Assembly: GCA_009809945.1 (NCBI GenBank)
Contig: WTPW01000860.1
Location: forward strand, 25,873-89,872
DNA length: 64,000 nucleotides
Origin: Gigaspora margarita
Taxonomy: Eukaryota > Glomeromycota > Glomeromycetes > Diversisporales > Gigasporaceae
Direction of reading: 5' to 3'
Below, piece after piece: positions 1 through 13,143 of the stretch. The first letter of the stretch is position 1. Each line of letters opens with the position of its first letter. Under the pieces are notes generated by a model. It was not told the origin of the DNA. It saw only the letters and a list, made by a program, of their open reading frames with translations, and did not search any database. The translations under genes were made by a program, and so were the position numbers.

Positions 1-719
1 TCACTGCATTATATTAGACTTCGGACTTTTAAATTATCAAATTAGACCTAATATAATAAGTTTAAAAGCCCGATGTCTAAGTTTTTAATGTCACGTTTGT
101 ATAAATTTTATATGCATTTGCATGCTATACACGATATATTTAATTTATATACAATTGTGTCCTCACAAACATACACACGTGTTTGCTAATTTAACGATAG
201 TATACTCAACTTCTTTGCTTACTCATATTCGTATTACTAATAATTTTCATGAACTATCAGCTAATATACATTAGTTGCCTGATACAGATGATGCACTTTC
301 GCGATTCATTTATGAATACCCAAGCCATGGCAAAAAAAAGGTTGTTCACGTGATAATCGAAAAAATCTTTTTAAGTTTATTTAGATTAGGGTTGGTACCT
401 ATAAAAGTTTGGAATTGGTGTTGTACATAGTAAAATCGCTTAATGAATATTTTTCTGTCTGCACAGAAGGTTGTTTCTTTAGAACGAACGTTTGTTTTGA
501 ATTTACTGATCGTGTTACGTTACATCAAATTGGAATTCGTTATTGGCTAATTTGAATGCAGATCGTCACATGTCACATGACCAGAACTTTTTTTGGGTAC
601 GCGATTTATCGTATGATGTCGTACGCGACTTGTAATGATGCATTTACGTAGTTAATTTCAATTAGTATTATTTAAGGCATATTAAAGGGATTAAAGGAAA
701 TGTTATAAGCCGAAAACCC

Positions 720-1250
720 CATCATGAGATCATACAGGTACGTACGTGGGAGAATTTTACATAATTAGATTGAATGCAATTCTTTCAGACGTGTGAATTA
801 AAACAGGTTGCGCATATATGACGATAAGATTACCTTTTCGTGATTGATTTAGTTTAATTTATTCAGTTAGAGTATTTTACAAACTAACTTTTTGCAAATA
901 AATTTAAGCTGCTTTGTTGTAATTTTTTGGTAAATTTCGGTTAATTAATTTTCAAGTAATTTTTGAACATATAATATATAATTTATGAATTCGAATTTTC
1001 GATGATTGAGGAGTTAAAATTGTGGTCAGATAAATTAAACGATTCAATAATACCGGCCGAACTTTTGTAAAGCTTTACCTTATATATAATGGTATAAAAA
1101 TTACATATGTATATTAAGATTTTAATTTTCATAAAATAATCCTATTGACCAGTATATTTAGCCAATAGACTAACGCTTTTAATTTTTTCTGATTACTTTA
1201 TTATATGCATTTATGCAGATAATGTTTTTCTTCTCTGTAATTAGTTACAT
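720..1250 (+). repeat. repeat block A, left copy (inverted partner at 6830-7335)
   Basis: Read on the plus strand, this block aligns with the reverse complement of about 6830-7335. Shared strings include GTGTGAATTAAAAC, GAATTCGAATTTTCGATGATT-like sequence, and CCTATTGACCAGTATATTTA versus CCTATTGGTCAGTATATTTA. The copies are diverged and carry small indels. No coding potential was seen. It could be part of an old transposon or of a segmental duplication; edges are approximate. Confidence 0.6.
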
Positions 1251-1429
1251 GATATTTATTTGCCGAAGATGGTTATCTAAAAAAAATGAGGCGTTAAAAT
1301 CTGACGTATAACAATAAATTATAATTACATAATATGATTAGATTACTAATCAATGTGTAAATTAAACTTGTATTATACACTAAAAAATATTAGGCAAGAT
1401 GCCTTCATGATGGTGGTATTATAGTGTGT

Positions 1430-2560
1430 ATGTAGTGTTTCACATCATTAGTTGACTATGTATATAGATAAATACTATAAGAATAGTTTCGGAATTACAT
1501 AAAATACGGCAAATAAATAAATAAATAAGAATAAATAAATAAATAAACAAATAAATAAATAAATAAACAAATAAATAAAAAAATAAATAAATAAATAAAT
1601 AGGCGTTATAGCAATATATCATCAATCAATATAATAAATTATCTTAATATAGTATACAAGAAGACTATTTTATTCTTACATTAGTGTATGAAAATACAGT
1701 ACTTGTAACAACTCAACATTTTTTATTTATAATAGATTCTAACAAAAAAGATCTTCGTGAAAACTATACTTTCGTCCGAGCAATAAACCCTAATCTAACT
1801 TCACTTTGATTATAATTGACTAAGCTGACTTAGCCGTATTAAGAATATTGACTTAACTAAGCCTACAAAATTTTTATCGATTATGATCACCTTATGTATG
1901 GGTAAATAGGAAATAGAACTACTGGTAAGGGGCTTTAGAATTAAAATTTGGGGAATCTACTTTGATAAAAATAGATGATGTTTTTTTTCAATAAGGAGGT
2001 ATCGATTTTATTTCGTTTTCCGACAAATTTGAATTAATGTTCTTTTAATATTGAAGATTACTAATTTTATGCCTGATTTCAAACTTTAGAAGCACAAATT
2101 AGATTTTTAATCTTCTTATCTTTTAATTCTAAACCCCTCAGTAGATCAAGATATTCACATTATAAAGTAGTGATAAATTTATTAAAAAGGGGTTTTTTTT
2201 TTAATCTATTTGATCGACGGCCATGTTCTCGATATCATAAGCATAAAATTTATAAATAATATACATCTGCAACTAATCAAATGCTAATTCTAACCCTATG
2301 TGATGAATAGGAAATAATTTTTGGAAAATAAGCGACTATCATTACTTTAATTTGTCGATTATTGTAAACCGGAATTTGGTCTCCTGCAAAATTCATTAAA
2401 TCTCATATGACAATCATCACGATCGAGTGGGGTTGGGCAACAATGGCAGTGATAAACTGCATGTCAGATATTCTTATTATCCTTGCAGATTATTTTACTA
2501 TACTATTACTAAATAAGTAGTTGTGCGACATTGTCAGACGAAACCAGATTTTTAGAAAAA
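1430..2560 (+). repeat. repeat block B, left copy (direct partner at 5600-6660)
   Basis: Shares diverged sequence in the same orientation with about 5600-6660, for example TTAGTTGACTATG, TAGGAAATAGA.CTACT and ATCTGCAACTAATCAAAT. Large indels separate the conserved parts; this copy has gained an AAAT-type microsatellite. Edges are approximate and no function is implied. Confidence 0.6.
1509..1602. repeat. (AAAT)n microsatellite
   Basis: About 94 bases of near-uniform AAAT/AAAC tetranucleotide repeats. The minus-strand frame across it translates as a Leu/Tyr/Phe/Ile run and is not a gene. Confidence 0.9.
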
Positions 2561-3877
2561 ATTTTAAGTAGTGTACGTACGTAACTGTAAAAATTGTTCC
2601 ACTTCTGTAAAAATTAAAATCAACAAAATTGTGTAATTGTGTTATAGTTATAATTAGGAATTTAATGCCTAATAGTAAACGTTCGCAAGGAATATATATT
2701 TAATTAGGTTACAGAATTTGGTTCTTAAATATAATTTTTATTTTTTGCATAAAGTGATTTTCGCTTCGATTCTTTACGTTAAAATCTGATATTGAATATA
2801 AATGAATAATTTATTATTAATGCTAGGTGAGTTTGTTATGGTCTAGCATAACTATATTAATATTAAAAAATACGGATAGCTGCAATTCAAGCAACTTATT
2901 TGTATAAAATAGTATGAAATATAAATATAGTGTGATAGTAAATGCAACTAATTGAATATACAATACATAAACTTGAATATACTTCTTTATAAGCACACTT
3001 TTTTAAAAAGCCTTTTTTTTTTAAAAAAAAATATATATACCTCTTTATAAGCAATTTTTTTTTAAAAAAATCCTTAAGCAACCTACTTGGCGATTATAAA
3101 AAAGAATGACTATACTTTGAAAAAATATATATAAATATAACCTATTTTTAATTGAATATATTACTAAAGCTTAATCCTGAACTCTTATATTTTAATAATT
3201 TTTTTAATTAAACAATTTTAAATGAGCAAAACCAGTTTCAGACTTATAATACGAAATTTGTTTTTTGAAAAATGTCCTTAATTCGAACAAGCTTGTACCC
3301 TAGTTAGTAATAAACTTTTATTTCTTTGAAGAGATAATATTGCCGGTAATTAGGATGAGAGATTAACTGGTAGGATTATTCTTATTGCCAGTAATAAGTA
3401 TGGTATCTTGATTTATCAGAAAAGAGAGATTATTCTTGTTATGACCCATTTGAGAAATTATATCTCAGCAGTATAATTCTACTGGAATGTCTGTAGATAT
3501 AATTTTGGTAGACTACTGTTAATCTTGCGGATTCCCTTGTAATTTTTTGGCGACTTATTTTATTGATGGAATGACATTTATATCGAATACTGTACATCAA
3601 ATTTTACATTTAATTCATTAATATATGCATTTAATCTTAATAATTCAAAATGGAAAAAGGTATGTTTAAAGAACGAACAAGAAAAATGGTATAAATAATA
3701 ATAAATTTTCTAAGAATGATTCAAAATATGTGTAATAAAATAATAAAACTGTTATGCATTTAAGGATTTAATAGAATTTTTATTAAGAATTTAATAATCG
3801 TTATCAAAGATAATAGTATGAAAATTCAATAAATAGTTCGTATAGTTCCTGAACATTTACTATTTAATTTCATTTTA

Positions 3878-4030
3878 CAGTCAGACCTCTAATTGCACAC
3901 TCTATGAGCGCATACCCTCACTAAATGCGCACTCAAACTTTTGCCCAAATATATACTTGGTCTTATTATTCTCTAAATGCACGTTGTTAAGGTGTGGTGC
4001 AAAAGGCGCGCACTTAGAGAGGTCTGACAG
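3878..4030. mobile_element. pogo/Tigger-like MITE, TA target duplication
   Basis: A 153 bp element with terminal inverted repeats CAGTCAGACCTCT (left) and its near complement ending GAGGTCTGACAG (right), flanked on both sides by TA. A TA duplication and CAGT-type ends fit the Tc1/mariner-pogo group (family knowledge). It has no internal ORF, so it is non-autonomous. Confidence 0.75.
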
Positions 4031-4032
4031 TA

Positions 4033-5599
4033 TATATCTAATGAGATACATTGAAGCGGAGAAGGATCGACGCATTATCAGAGATCCAAAAAATTTTTAC
4101 AGGTTGACATTGATCGATTAAAGTTAATTTGATGACCAGAAATTTAAAATTGGTGATCAAATTTTAATTTAATTTCGTGTGATGATCTCTTTAACTTTAT
4201 TTTGTTAGTAGTTATTCTGTAAATATGATATTTATAAATAATATATTATCCGAAAATTTAATATCAGCACAGGGTCCTGAAGGGTCCTAAAGGATCCTGA
4301 AGCTGACACCAAATTTTATGGCCAAATAAACAAGTGATTAGCAGTGTGTCATAAAATAACAGCGTTATTTAGTGGTATTTGATGATTGTTCTTAACAGAT
4401 GACTATAACTAATTGGTAAGTGCAACAATAACTAACTGTCGGATAATTACCCTTTCCTAATCAGCATATAAATTCCTTAATGTTAAATCTGGTGATTAGA
4501 TCTGTTGAAAAATCCGTTGGATGATCCGATGGATATCTGACTATTTTAATCTGTCTGATATTTTTTTGACATATCCATTGAGTCATCCGAAATTAGCTAG
4601 AACCTGCACAGGGGTTATTCAAATTTCAGTGACAATAATCGTAACGATGACAAATAATTTAAAGCCTATTTTGATAGATCATTGACATACATGACATAAC
4701 GTTGAAGAATCAAGAAATAGCAAAAAAAGATTTTTGGAAAATTTTATGACTGTGAAACGTAGTTGTTTAAATAACAAAATTTATGTTGGGACGATGCTTT
4801 CTTAAAACTAACAAAATAATTCATGAAAGTATATAATACAATATGCAAAATATATAACTTATGGAATTATAATGTACTTGACTTAGTAATTTAATATTAA
4901 ATAAAGTATTCTATTATTTAAATATATTAATATTTTCGACTACAAAGCACTGCTCAACCCATCATGCCGGTTTTTTTTTATGTTGATATATTTAACATGC
5001 AAATTTTTTTTCGTTAGGCGACCTAAATGATCTAAATGATTGACTGTCCTAGTTTATACATTTAATAAATTTAATATACCATTATATTCTATTTCTTGGT
5101 TTCATTTCATATGAGTTAATTTATTCTGTGAGCATGGATATGAATTATGTTCGTCGTACGTGACCGTACGGGTTTTGCACAGCATCAAATACTGCGCAGC
5201 TCCTTTTGTGCTGTAACATATTAATATAGTTATGTCAGATTGTAATAAACCCCCAGCGCAACTAAAAAAATTGTTCATATCAAGTGTAAATAAAAATCGA
5301 AGTGAAGTCACTCCCTTACAAAGAAAGTAAAAATTATTCGAAAATTTAATTAAGAGGTCAACTTCTGCGACCTGATTAAACTTTTCCTTGTGGGAGTTTA
5401 CTATTAGCACTAAGTTATTCTAATCTCAATTCTAACTTTAACGTGTTTTATTGACTCAATTTTTGCAGAGTGGAACAATTTTCGTAGATACGTATTATCA
5501 AAGTTGTGTATCTGATATTCGTTTACAACCATTAGCATTTCAATTTGTAAATGCCTCTGCTACACAAACTACTACAAGATACGATGCCTATATGATAAT
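4033..5599. other. gene-free AT-rich stretch
   Basis: Nothing coding is recognised. A short direct repeat (GGGTCCTGAAGGGTCCTAAAGG) lies at about 4270-4300, and a small imperfect hairpin (GATGATCCGATGGATAT against ATATCCATTGAGTCATC) spans about 4525-4595. A 102-residue minus-strand frame at 5102-5410 has no recognisable domain and is left out. Confidence 0.5.
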
Positions 5600-6660
5600 G
5601 ATCGTATATAGTGTTTCCTGGAATTAGTTGACTATGCATATAAATAAATATATACTAATACACGAATGGCAATTGTTAGGTGGATAGTTTCGGATTACAC
5701 GAATATGGTAAAATATAATAAAATTTTTTTTAAAATACAGTAATATATCATCAATAAATTTAATAAAATAAAATAATTATCGATTATAATCACCTTACAT
5801 ATGGGCTGAATAGGAAATAGAGCTACTAGTAAGGGTTTTTAGAAATAAATTTTAGGAATTTAATTTTGATAAAAATTTGATTATGTGTAGATTTTCAAAT
5901 TATTATGTATCGATTTTATTAGTTTCCCAATAAAATTGAAAAATTACAAATTTTCATATCCGATTAAACAACATTTGAGGCTTTTGTAATATTCTTATCT
6001 TTTTTCAATTTGATCGATTATGTCTCATTTTTTTTCCCCTAATCGACATCATTCTGTGTGACAATTTACTAATAATATATATATCTGCAACTAATCAAAT
6101 ACTAATCCTAACCTTATTTGATGTCGGGTGGGGAAGTGAACGGTTATCATTTGATGACCATCATAACCTTGCCGATTATTAGTCTTTTAAAAAATTCCTG
6201 TTTAAGCGGAGGTTTTTTTTTAAGTCGGATCTTCTCGGATCTTCTTGACATATAGGTCACTTTTTTTTTTTTTATTATTATTTTTTTTTTTTTAAAAAAA
6301 AAAAAAAAAAGTATCTTTGGAGATCTTATTTAGGACTATAAAGTTATGCTTATATTTTTGCAAATTTTAAAATGCTCAGGAGTTACATACAACTTTGGAT
6401 GATTTTAGGCGATATCACTATACTGCTTATTAATTTGTAATCCGGGAAATTTGAACTCTTACGAATTTATCACATACTGTATGATAAAGTTGCAGATCCA
6501 TTTTCAGTTAAAGTAAGTCAATAGCCGAAATTGAATGGTGAGGAATTCACAATGGCAGTGATCAACTGTATATTCGAATATTATTTTTAGTTGTATATTA
6601 TTACTAAATAAGTAACTGCAGCGCATTAAACCCGAACAGACAATTTTTGAGTAGTTTTAT
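5600..6660 (+). repeat. repeat block B, right copy
   Basis: Direct-orientation partner of 1430-2560. It contains a T12/A18 homopolymer pair near 6260-6310 that can fold back on itself. No ORF of interest. Confidence 0.6.
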
Positions 6661-6829
6661 TGGTTAGTAAAATATGATTTACTAGTAATATGATCAGATC
6701 GTCACATGTACGTACAAGGCTTTAACACTTCACTTATTTCTAGAAATTGCAAGAATCTAAGCATGTGTGGTAAGTAAACATCATGCGGCATATTTATAGA
6801 CGGGAAAAAACATTACACTGCATGACTAA

Positions 6830-7335
6830 ATATAATAAAGTTGATCAGGAAAAATTTAAAAGCGTTAACTTTAATTAATTTAAAAGATATTCTACGTATT
6901 AAATATACTGACCAATAGGGTATGTTCCGAAGGTTAAAATCTTATCAGTTATAATGTATGTGCAATTTTATTCTGCTATATAGAATATATAATTTTATAA
7001 AAGCTTGACCAGTATTATTGAATAATTTAATTTAACTATATGTTTCGGATTGTAACACCTTAATCATCGAAAATTCGAACTCATAAATTACATATCATGT
7101 GTTCAATATGTGAAAAACTTTGATTTACCAAAGCTTACCACAAAATTACAACAAAGAAGCTTAAGTAATAATTTTAATACGCTAGACTCTAATTGAATAA
7201 ACTAAATTGGATAAATACGAGAAGATAATCATATCGTTATATAGATGCAACCCGTTTTAATTCACACGGCTGAAATCAATGTATCTAGTTCGAAACTCTA
7301 TATGTAAAATTGCCCCACTCACCTGTATGGTCTCA
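6830..7335 (-). repeat. repeat block A, right copy (inverted)
   Basis: Inverted partner of 720-1250. With blocks B in direct orientation the order is A, B ... B', A' (reversed), which needs at least one inversion or independent insertions of the parts. The 68-residue minus-strand frame within it is unrecognised. Confidence 0.6.
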
Positions 7336-8999
7336 TGATGTTTATAATCATCACCTTTATTTAGGAAAAACCTAATCTCCTTGAATATAGCTGACCAATA
7401 CTGATAGAAATTAATACGTAAGTACATCATTAAAATCGCGCACGCCATCGCACGATAAATCACAATTTGATCAATTAGTTATAGTTATAGTATGGTATGT
7501 AGTGAATAACCTAGTTACACACGGGTTCATATTCCGTGCCGAAGGCATAGTATTTACCCGTGCAATAAATTAGTTTTGCATTCCATGACTGATTCGGCAA
7601 TATTCTACGCGGCTAATATACATTAAGTTATTATAATAATAAGACAGATTTTTTATAAGATAACAACTTAGATTAAATTTTCATAGTTGATTGAATACTT
7701 CAATTTATGCTGATAATGGAGTAATATAAAGAATTTCTATGCATCGAATAGTGAATTGACCCGTCTAATCAATCTTAATCCGGGTCACCCATCGGGTGGA
7801 CTATGTGCTACCGGGTGGAAACGGGTCAGTTTAAAAAAAGTCACCACCCGGGTCACCCAACAGGTCACCCAAGTTAATTAAAAAAACAACACGGGAGCTT
7901 AATGTCCCAAAAATAATACGTTGTTCAGTTTCTACGATTACAGCTATTATCATAATTTCTGACACACCTGATAAAATTTAGTGAATGATTTTTCTGCTGA
8001 TCCGGTTAATAAGTTTATGATTTATGGTCGGTATATGAAGCTACTTTGCGCAGATAGTTTTATCATTACAATGTTGACATTATAAACTTTCGTTTGAGAA
8101 TAATTGGCAATTTTTCAGACTGATCCAGCGAAATTTAAATATTTAGTTATATTTACATCGATATATCAATTTATTGAATCAATTAGGCCGTTTCTAGTTG
8201 ATTATTAGGTTAACGTCATCTCCCCCCCCTCGCTTAACTGCCCTCCCCTCATAGGAAGACATTCATATGATTGGTTAATTTTGGTAGATCTACCCGTGAT
8301 TTCCCATGATAACTAACCAATCAAATTATATAATTTTTAAAAGAATTTATCGTTCTAATACTATTAGAAAATGAATTAAAGCACATATAAAGAAGTTTAC
8401 AAACTAATAAATACACGCGAAAGATTTTACCACATATACTTAAAGAACATATAGATACGCGTAAAGTAGGTAAATGTTATATTTATTACTAACAAACTCC
8501 AACTCAATAAAGAATCTACAAACATAAACTAAACCTTAATTTACGGTTGGTAAGCCCAAATACACTACAAAAACGACCAAATCTAAATATGAAACCGGTC
8601 TTCTATTATTAAAGAGCCTGGACCTATTCAACTTAAACAGTTAGCAATAAGAAGGTACTTAAATCTAACATAATAAAGTGGTTTTGGACGGAAACATTTC
8701 CAGTTACCTTCTCGACAGTATAATTTCGCGTGGTCTAATAGTCGTTGGTATATTCTGTCTTCTATGTAAAGTAATTCGGGAGTGAGATGATTTAGAGATT
8801 ATTTTAAACAGTGAACATTGACGTTAGTTCGAAGTTAAAAATGGCTTTTGCGGTGATTTTTTGTTAGTGAAACGTTACGTTCTTAAAAAATACTTTAAAG
8901 TGTATAAATAAGTTACCCGGGTAATTGATTTACATCAACCAATCAAACGAATGTCCTTCTATGAGCCCTCCCCCGAAAATTAAACAAGCCAATCACAAC

Positions 9000-10273
9000 T
9001 ATTGATGGGTGACGCGTGATGCAACTTGCGTCATTGATGCATGACGAAACCATTTCGTCAGGCAACTTCGAATTGACGAAATGACACATGACGCAACTCA
9101 TGACGCATGACGAAACTCATGTCGCATGACACAACTAATGACGCATAACAACGCAAACTAAATTTTGATAATAACACCCTTTGTTCGTTTATTTTTAACA
9201 TAAAAAAGATTCTTTATAGGTAAATTTTATGGTACGCATTTATTACTTAAAAAACGGAGCTGGTTATCATAGTGCTATTACGACTTCTTTGTTTGGGGGT
9301 CGCCTAAAGCCAGTGCGTTCACGTGATAGGAAGCCAATCAAATCGTAACATTTGATCTTTACGGATCAGCCCGACGAGACAAAAACAAAGAAAAAAAAGT
9401 GAAAAACGCCGAAAATAAAAGAAACGAGTGTCTAAACCTGTCTAGAGCATTAATAAAAAACGTCGGGAAGACAATTTTACTTATAAGACAGGTCTAACCC
9501 TAACCCCTAACTGACCCTTACCCTAATTTTAATTAAATAATCAAAAACATATAAACACACCTGGCCCTTTGTTAGCAGTGTTGTTTATGTTACACAAAGA
9601 TTTGAAGATCCTCAATTTTTATTGGTTCCGAGCCTAATTTTGTAGATCCATTTTCTTTGACATCAGGGTACCCGATTTTTCTTTTACGTTTAGAAATTTG
9701 GTTAGTGCATAAACGCCTTCTGCATATCTATGGGTCAAATAAAAAACCGGTTAGTCTTGCAAATGCATACCGAGAATAATAATGCATAACAACGTGGACT
9801 CATCAAGTTATAAATAAATAAATAAAATAATAAAGTTTTACTGCGTTAAATTACGTAACTTTATACAAGAATGAAATAATGCAAATTTAAGCATATATAG
9901 AGGGTTCTTCTGTAAAATTTGAAGCCGTAATGAATCGTCCAATTTGCTGCTGTGGGCTGGTTATTATTCACGTGTTCGTACTTTCTTTAAGATCGCATGA
10001 AAATTTAAATTACACTAAAGGTGAAATAGTGCTTCCAAAATCTGCCTATAGTACTTCAAAAAACGTGTCGCCAAAATTTAAAAAAGTGAAAATTAATCTT
10101 TTATAAACCAATTTTTGCATTTTTTATAATTATAATAATTGCGTCAATAGTTGCGTCAATCGTCAATAGTTGCGTAATCGTCATTAGTTGCGTCAATCGT
10201 CAAAGTTGCATCTGACGAAACCATTGACGAAACCACTGCGTCATTGCCAAAATCGTTGCGTCACCCATCATTA
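9000..10273. mobile_element. nested hAT-like element, TIR TAATGATGGGTGACGC, copy 1
   Basis: Bounded by ATCACAAC at 8992-8999 and 10274-10281 (8 bp duplication). Ends match the 16 bp inverted repeat TAATGATGGGTGACGC, with one mismatch on the left. Many GCGTCA/TGACGC subterminal copies in both orientations lie just inside. The body resembles the copy at 56676-57759, for example the shared block near GGCAACTTCGAATTGACG. No transposase. It sits inside the 7749-10731 element and is therefore younger than it. Confidence 0.85.
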
Positions 10274-10372
10274 ATCACAACACAGTATAAACTTCATTAA
10301 TCATGTGATTAATATTGACCAATGAGATTTGATTAAATATTCTTGGAACTATATGTGTTTGTTTAATTCCTT

Positions 10373-10384
10373 CCCCCCCCCCCC
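10373..10384. repeat. C12 homopolymer
   Basis: A run of twelve C residues in very AT-rich DNA, just inside the right half of the 7749-10731 element. A shorter C run lies near 8222-8229. Confidence 0.9.
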
Positions 10385-11196
10385 ATGCCTGAGCCTAAAT
10401 ATCGACGTAACCTAATAATCAACTTTGAACGGCCTTATGCCGAAATCATAAACTTAATCGAATCGGCAAAAAATCATTCGGCAATTTTTATCAGGTGTCC
10501 CAGAAATTATGATAATAGTTATCGAGCAAAATATGGATTAATAACAATTCCGGCTGATTATCTTCGGAAGCTAATACTTATATTGCAAACTATGGGCCAA
10601 CCCGAGGATCAACTCACAGGTCATCTGTGGGTCAATCACCGGGTTGACCCACCCGTTTTCACCTAGGTAGCCATTACTTAGCCAGGGTCACCCACCCACC
10701 CGCGGGTGACCTAGGTGACACCCACCCCCTAGCATCGAAAACGTATTTAAGTATATGTATTCTGCTTTTAATAAGCTCCTCATAAAAATATAAGTTAGCA
10801 TATAATTTAAAATCGAAAGCAATTTATATATACATGAACCAAATCCTCATATTTTTTTTTGCAATCATTATCTCAGGTATCGATAGTTAAAAATGCATAA
10901 TAGTTAGATTGTACTTAAAGGTCGCTATTTAAATGCACCACCTTAAATTTTATTTATTATTGTTGCCTATATTATTTTCCTAAATTTTTTTCTACCTACT
11001 TGAGCGTTTTTTCTAAATTAAAATTTTTAAAATACAAATTTTTTTCTACAGTTGTCAATAACAGTTTACATTTCAATAAGTAAAGAGAAAAAATCAATTA
11101 AGTAAGGTGCTATCCATATGAATAAATATAAATTTTTAAAGTATTTGGTATAAAGTTATTCCAACAAAATAAACAATTATGTTCTACTGGCATTTA

Positions 11197-11358
11197 CCGT
11201 ATATGACCGAATAAAAGCTACCAAAATTTAGAGTTTTTTTCGGACTCAAAAGCGGGGGTAGCTTCTATTCGGGTCCAATTTTATTATTAAACCATAATAA
11301 TTTCCTCCAAATTTTTGGATCCAAAATCGAGAGGGTAGCTTTATTCGGTCATATACGG
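11197..11358. mobile_element. TA-flanked MITE, TIR CCGTATATGACCGAATAAA
   Basis: A 162 bp palindrome-like element with about 28 bp inverted repeats beginning CCGTATATGACCGAATAAA on the left and the complement on the right, directly bordered by TA on both sides. This fits a Tc1/mariner-type MITE. No ORF. Confidence 0.75.
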
Positions 11359-11360
11359 TA

Positions 11361-11810
11361 GTTTGAACAAAGACTCAAAAATTATATCTTACTGGCATTT
11401 AGTTTGTTTTATGCGAAAAATATGTGATTATAAAAATTTTATTATGATGTGCTTATATAGAAGTATTTTTTATAAGTTTATTAACAAACTTTTTCAAAAT
11501 TTACATGTAATGTGATTAGGTCACACAAAGTTGATATTTCATTTTGCACTAGCTTGTCTCGCGTTGCTTACGCAACGCATTAAGGTGTTTTAAACTTTAT
11601 TGCGCTTACTAACTAAATCTTGATAAATAAACAATTAAGTTATTGCAAAAAAGAAAACTATTTAAATGATACTCATTGTATGAAGCATTAGCGAGGACTA
11701 ACAATTCTAGACAAATTGAAAGCATGTCTATGTAATGTCTGTCAAAAAAAACAATAAAAATCGAGCATTTTGGGTTCCATGAATGTTCTGCAGTCAGGGT
11801 AACACATATA
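11361..11810. other. gene-free stretch between MITEs
   Basis: AT-rich; no gene, RNA gene or repeat boundary recognised. The phrase TACTGGCATTTA occurs on both sides of the 11197-11358 MITE (about 11186 and 11389), suggesting a local repeat. Confidence 0.4.
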
Positions 11811-11818
11811 GTAAAAGC

Positions 11819-12877
11819 TAGTGATGGGCAAATCCCGATTTTTTTAAAAATCCCGCGCGGGATGCGGGATCCCGCGCGGGATCCGAGCGGGATTCGCGGG
11901 ATCGAGTAGAGTTTCTGATTTTTTCACGATAAATAAATATATATATATAAATCACCGCTAGGAATGTTATTTCTTATTAAAATAATAATCATTTCTTATA
12001 AATCTTACTGCATTTATTACAAATAAAAATGCTTATATAGATTTTGCCTACATAATTATTAAATTTATTAATTCAGATTTGCCTTAATTTTCTCAACTTG
12101 TTTTTAAATATTATTATATAAAGCTATATTCAAAATTATAATGGCAACACAGTGATCAAATCATATAAGCGTATAAAAATTTATTAATTCAGATTTGCCT
12201 TAATTTTCTCAATTTGTTTTTAAATATTATTATATAAAGATATATTCAAAATTATAATGGCAACACAGCGATCAAATCATATAAGCGTATAAAAATTTAT
12301 AAGTAATCAGGCGCATAATCAGGTATAAATGTACTAAAATTTATAAGTGATCAGGTACATACGTACAAAAATTTATAGGTAACCAGGTTATATACGTACA
12401 AAAATTCATAAACGACTCATAAGAAATTCATAATCGGGCTTATCAAATAGTCATTTTATACTCAATAATCATCTAATATCATATAAATGATTGGCACGAA
12501 TTTTATTTACCTTATCACTCATATTAAATAATCACTGAAAGTGGAGATTTTTGCCCATATGGTACACAATATTCTTGATGTATTATTTATGCAAGAAATT
12601 AAAAGTCTAGATTCCCATTTGATTAATAATGACAATTTAAAAATTTATTTCAACGTACAGTTTGCGCATTATCTCTGTACGTACGTATATATATGCGAAC
12701 GAGAAACAAATAAAACATCAAATACTAATTAGTCATTGGCCCACTTATGTTAAAGCTGGCCGGATAATTTGTTAATGCGGGCCAGATGATATGCTAATGC
12801 AGGCCAAATAATCGTATATTAAAAATCCTGCACGCGGGATTTTGAATCCCGCGCATCCCGCGCGTGGCCCATCACTA
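11819..12877. mobile_element. hAT-like element with CpG-rich ends, TSD GTAAAAGC
   Basis: GTAAAAGC at 11811-11818 recurs at 12878-12885, a perfect 8 bp duplication. Ends are the 11 bp inverted repeat TAGTGATGGGC, close to classic hAT termini. Just inside both ends are several CCCGCGCGGG-type palindromes, the most CpG-rich DNA in the window. An internal tandem duplication of about 117 bp starts near 12063 and repeats near 12180. No transposase. Confidence 0.88.
12063..12297 (+). repeat. two-copy tandem duplication (~117 bp unit)
   Basis: The block starting TTATTAATTCAGATTTGCC occurs near 12065 and again near 12182, followed in both cases by nearly identical sequence down to AAGCGTATAAAAAT. It lies inside the hAT-like element 11819-12877. 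Confidence 0.85.
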
Positions 12878-13143
12878 GTAAAAGCTAGCTTTTATTTTTC
12901 GCTTTGGACCTACATCTGATTACGATTTCCTAGTATATACCATTATCATACAAGAAGATATGCAATAATGAATTGTATTCGAAAGCCCCAAAAGCATTTG
13001 AACATATTAAATATATCGGATTGAAAAGTTACTAAAAGTGAAAGTCTTATTGAAAGTCTTACTAAAAATTAACAAATTTTTTACTCTAAGTCCAGAAGTT
13101 GAAGGCCAAAAGTTCTGTTGAAGTCTGAAAGGTTCAATGCATT

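Larger units (their letters stand above)
1..3877. other. gene-free AT-rich region with decayed repeats
   Basis: No reading frame here resembles a known protein; the longest frames are short, A/T-driven and partly made of simple repeats. The stretch contains the left copies of two decayed repeat blocks (about 720-1250 and 1430-2560) and an (AAAT)n microsatellite near 1509-1602. Nothing else is recognisable. Confidence 0.6.
7749..10731. mobile_element. hAT-like non-autonomous element, 8 bp TSD GCATCGAA
   Basis: Flanked by GCATCGAA at 7741-7748 and again at 10732-10739, a perfect 8 bp duplication typical of the hAT superfamily. The left end reads TAGTGAATTGACCCG; the right end, reversed, begins TAGGGGGTGGGTGTCACC, so the terminal repeats are weak. 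Both subterminal regions are packed with GGGTCACCCA/GGGTGACC-type motifs in either orientation, like hAT subterminal binding sites. No transposase is seen; the 93-codon frame at 10385-10666 runs into the terminal motif cluster and has no recognised domain. A second element (9000-10273) is nested inside; without it this one would be about 1.7 kb. Nothing further is recognised in the interior. Confidence 0.75.

Noticed and set aside
5102-5410. 102-residue minus-strand ORF
   Set aside because: No recognisable domain, composition typical of AT-rich chance frames, no supporting context.
7525-7610. Possible tRNA-like GGGTTC segment
   Set aside because: The surrounding sequence does not pair into acceptor and anticodon stems.
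10385-10666. 93-codon plus-strand ORF after a C12 run
   Set aside because: It lies in a hAT-like element and its 3' third is made of the element's subterminal motifs; the start abuts a homopolymer. No domain recognised, though a relic cannot be excluded.
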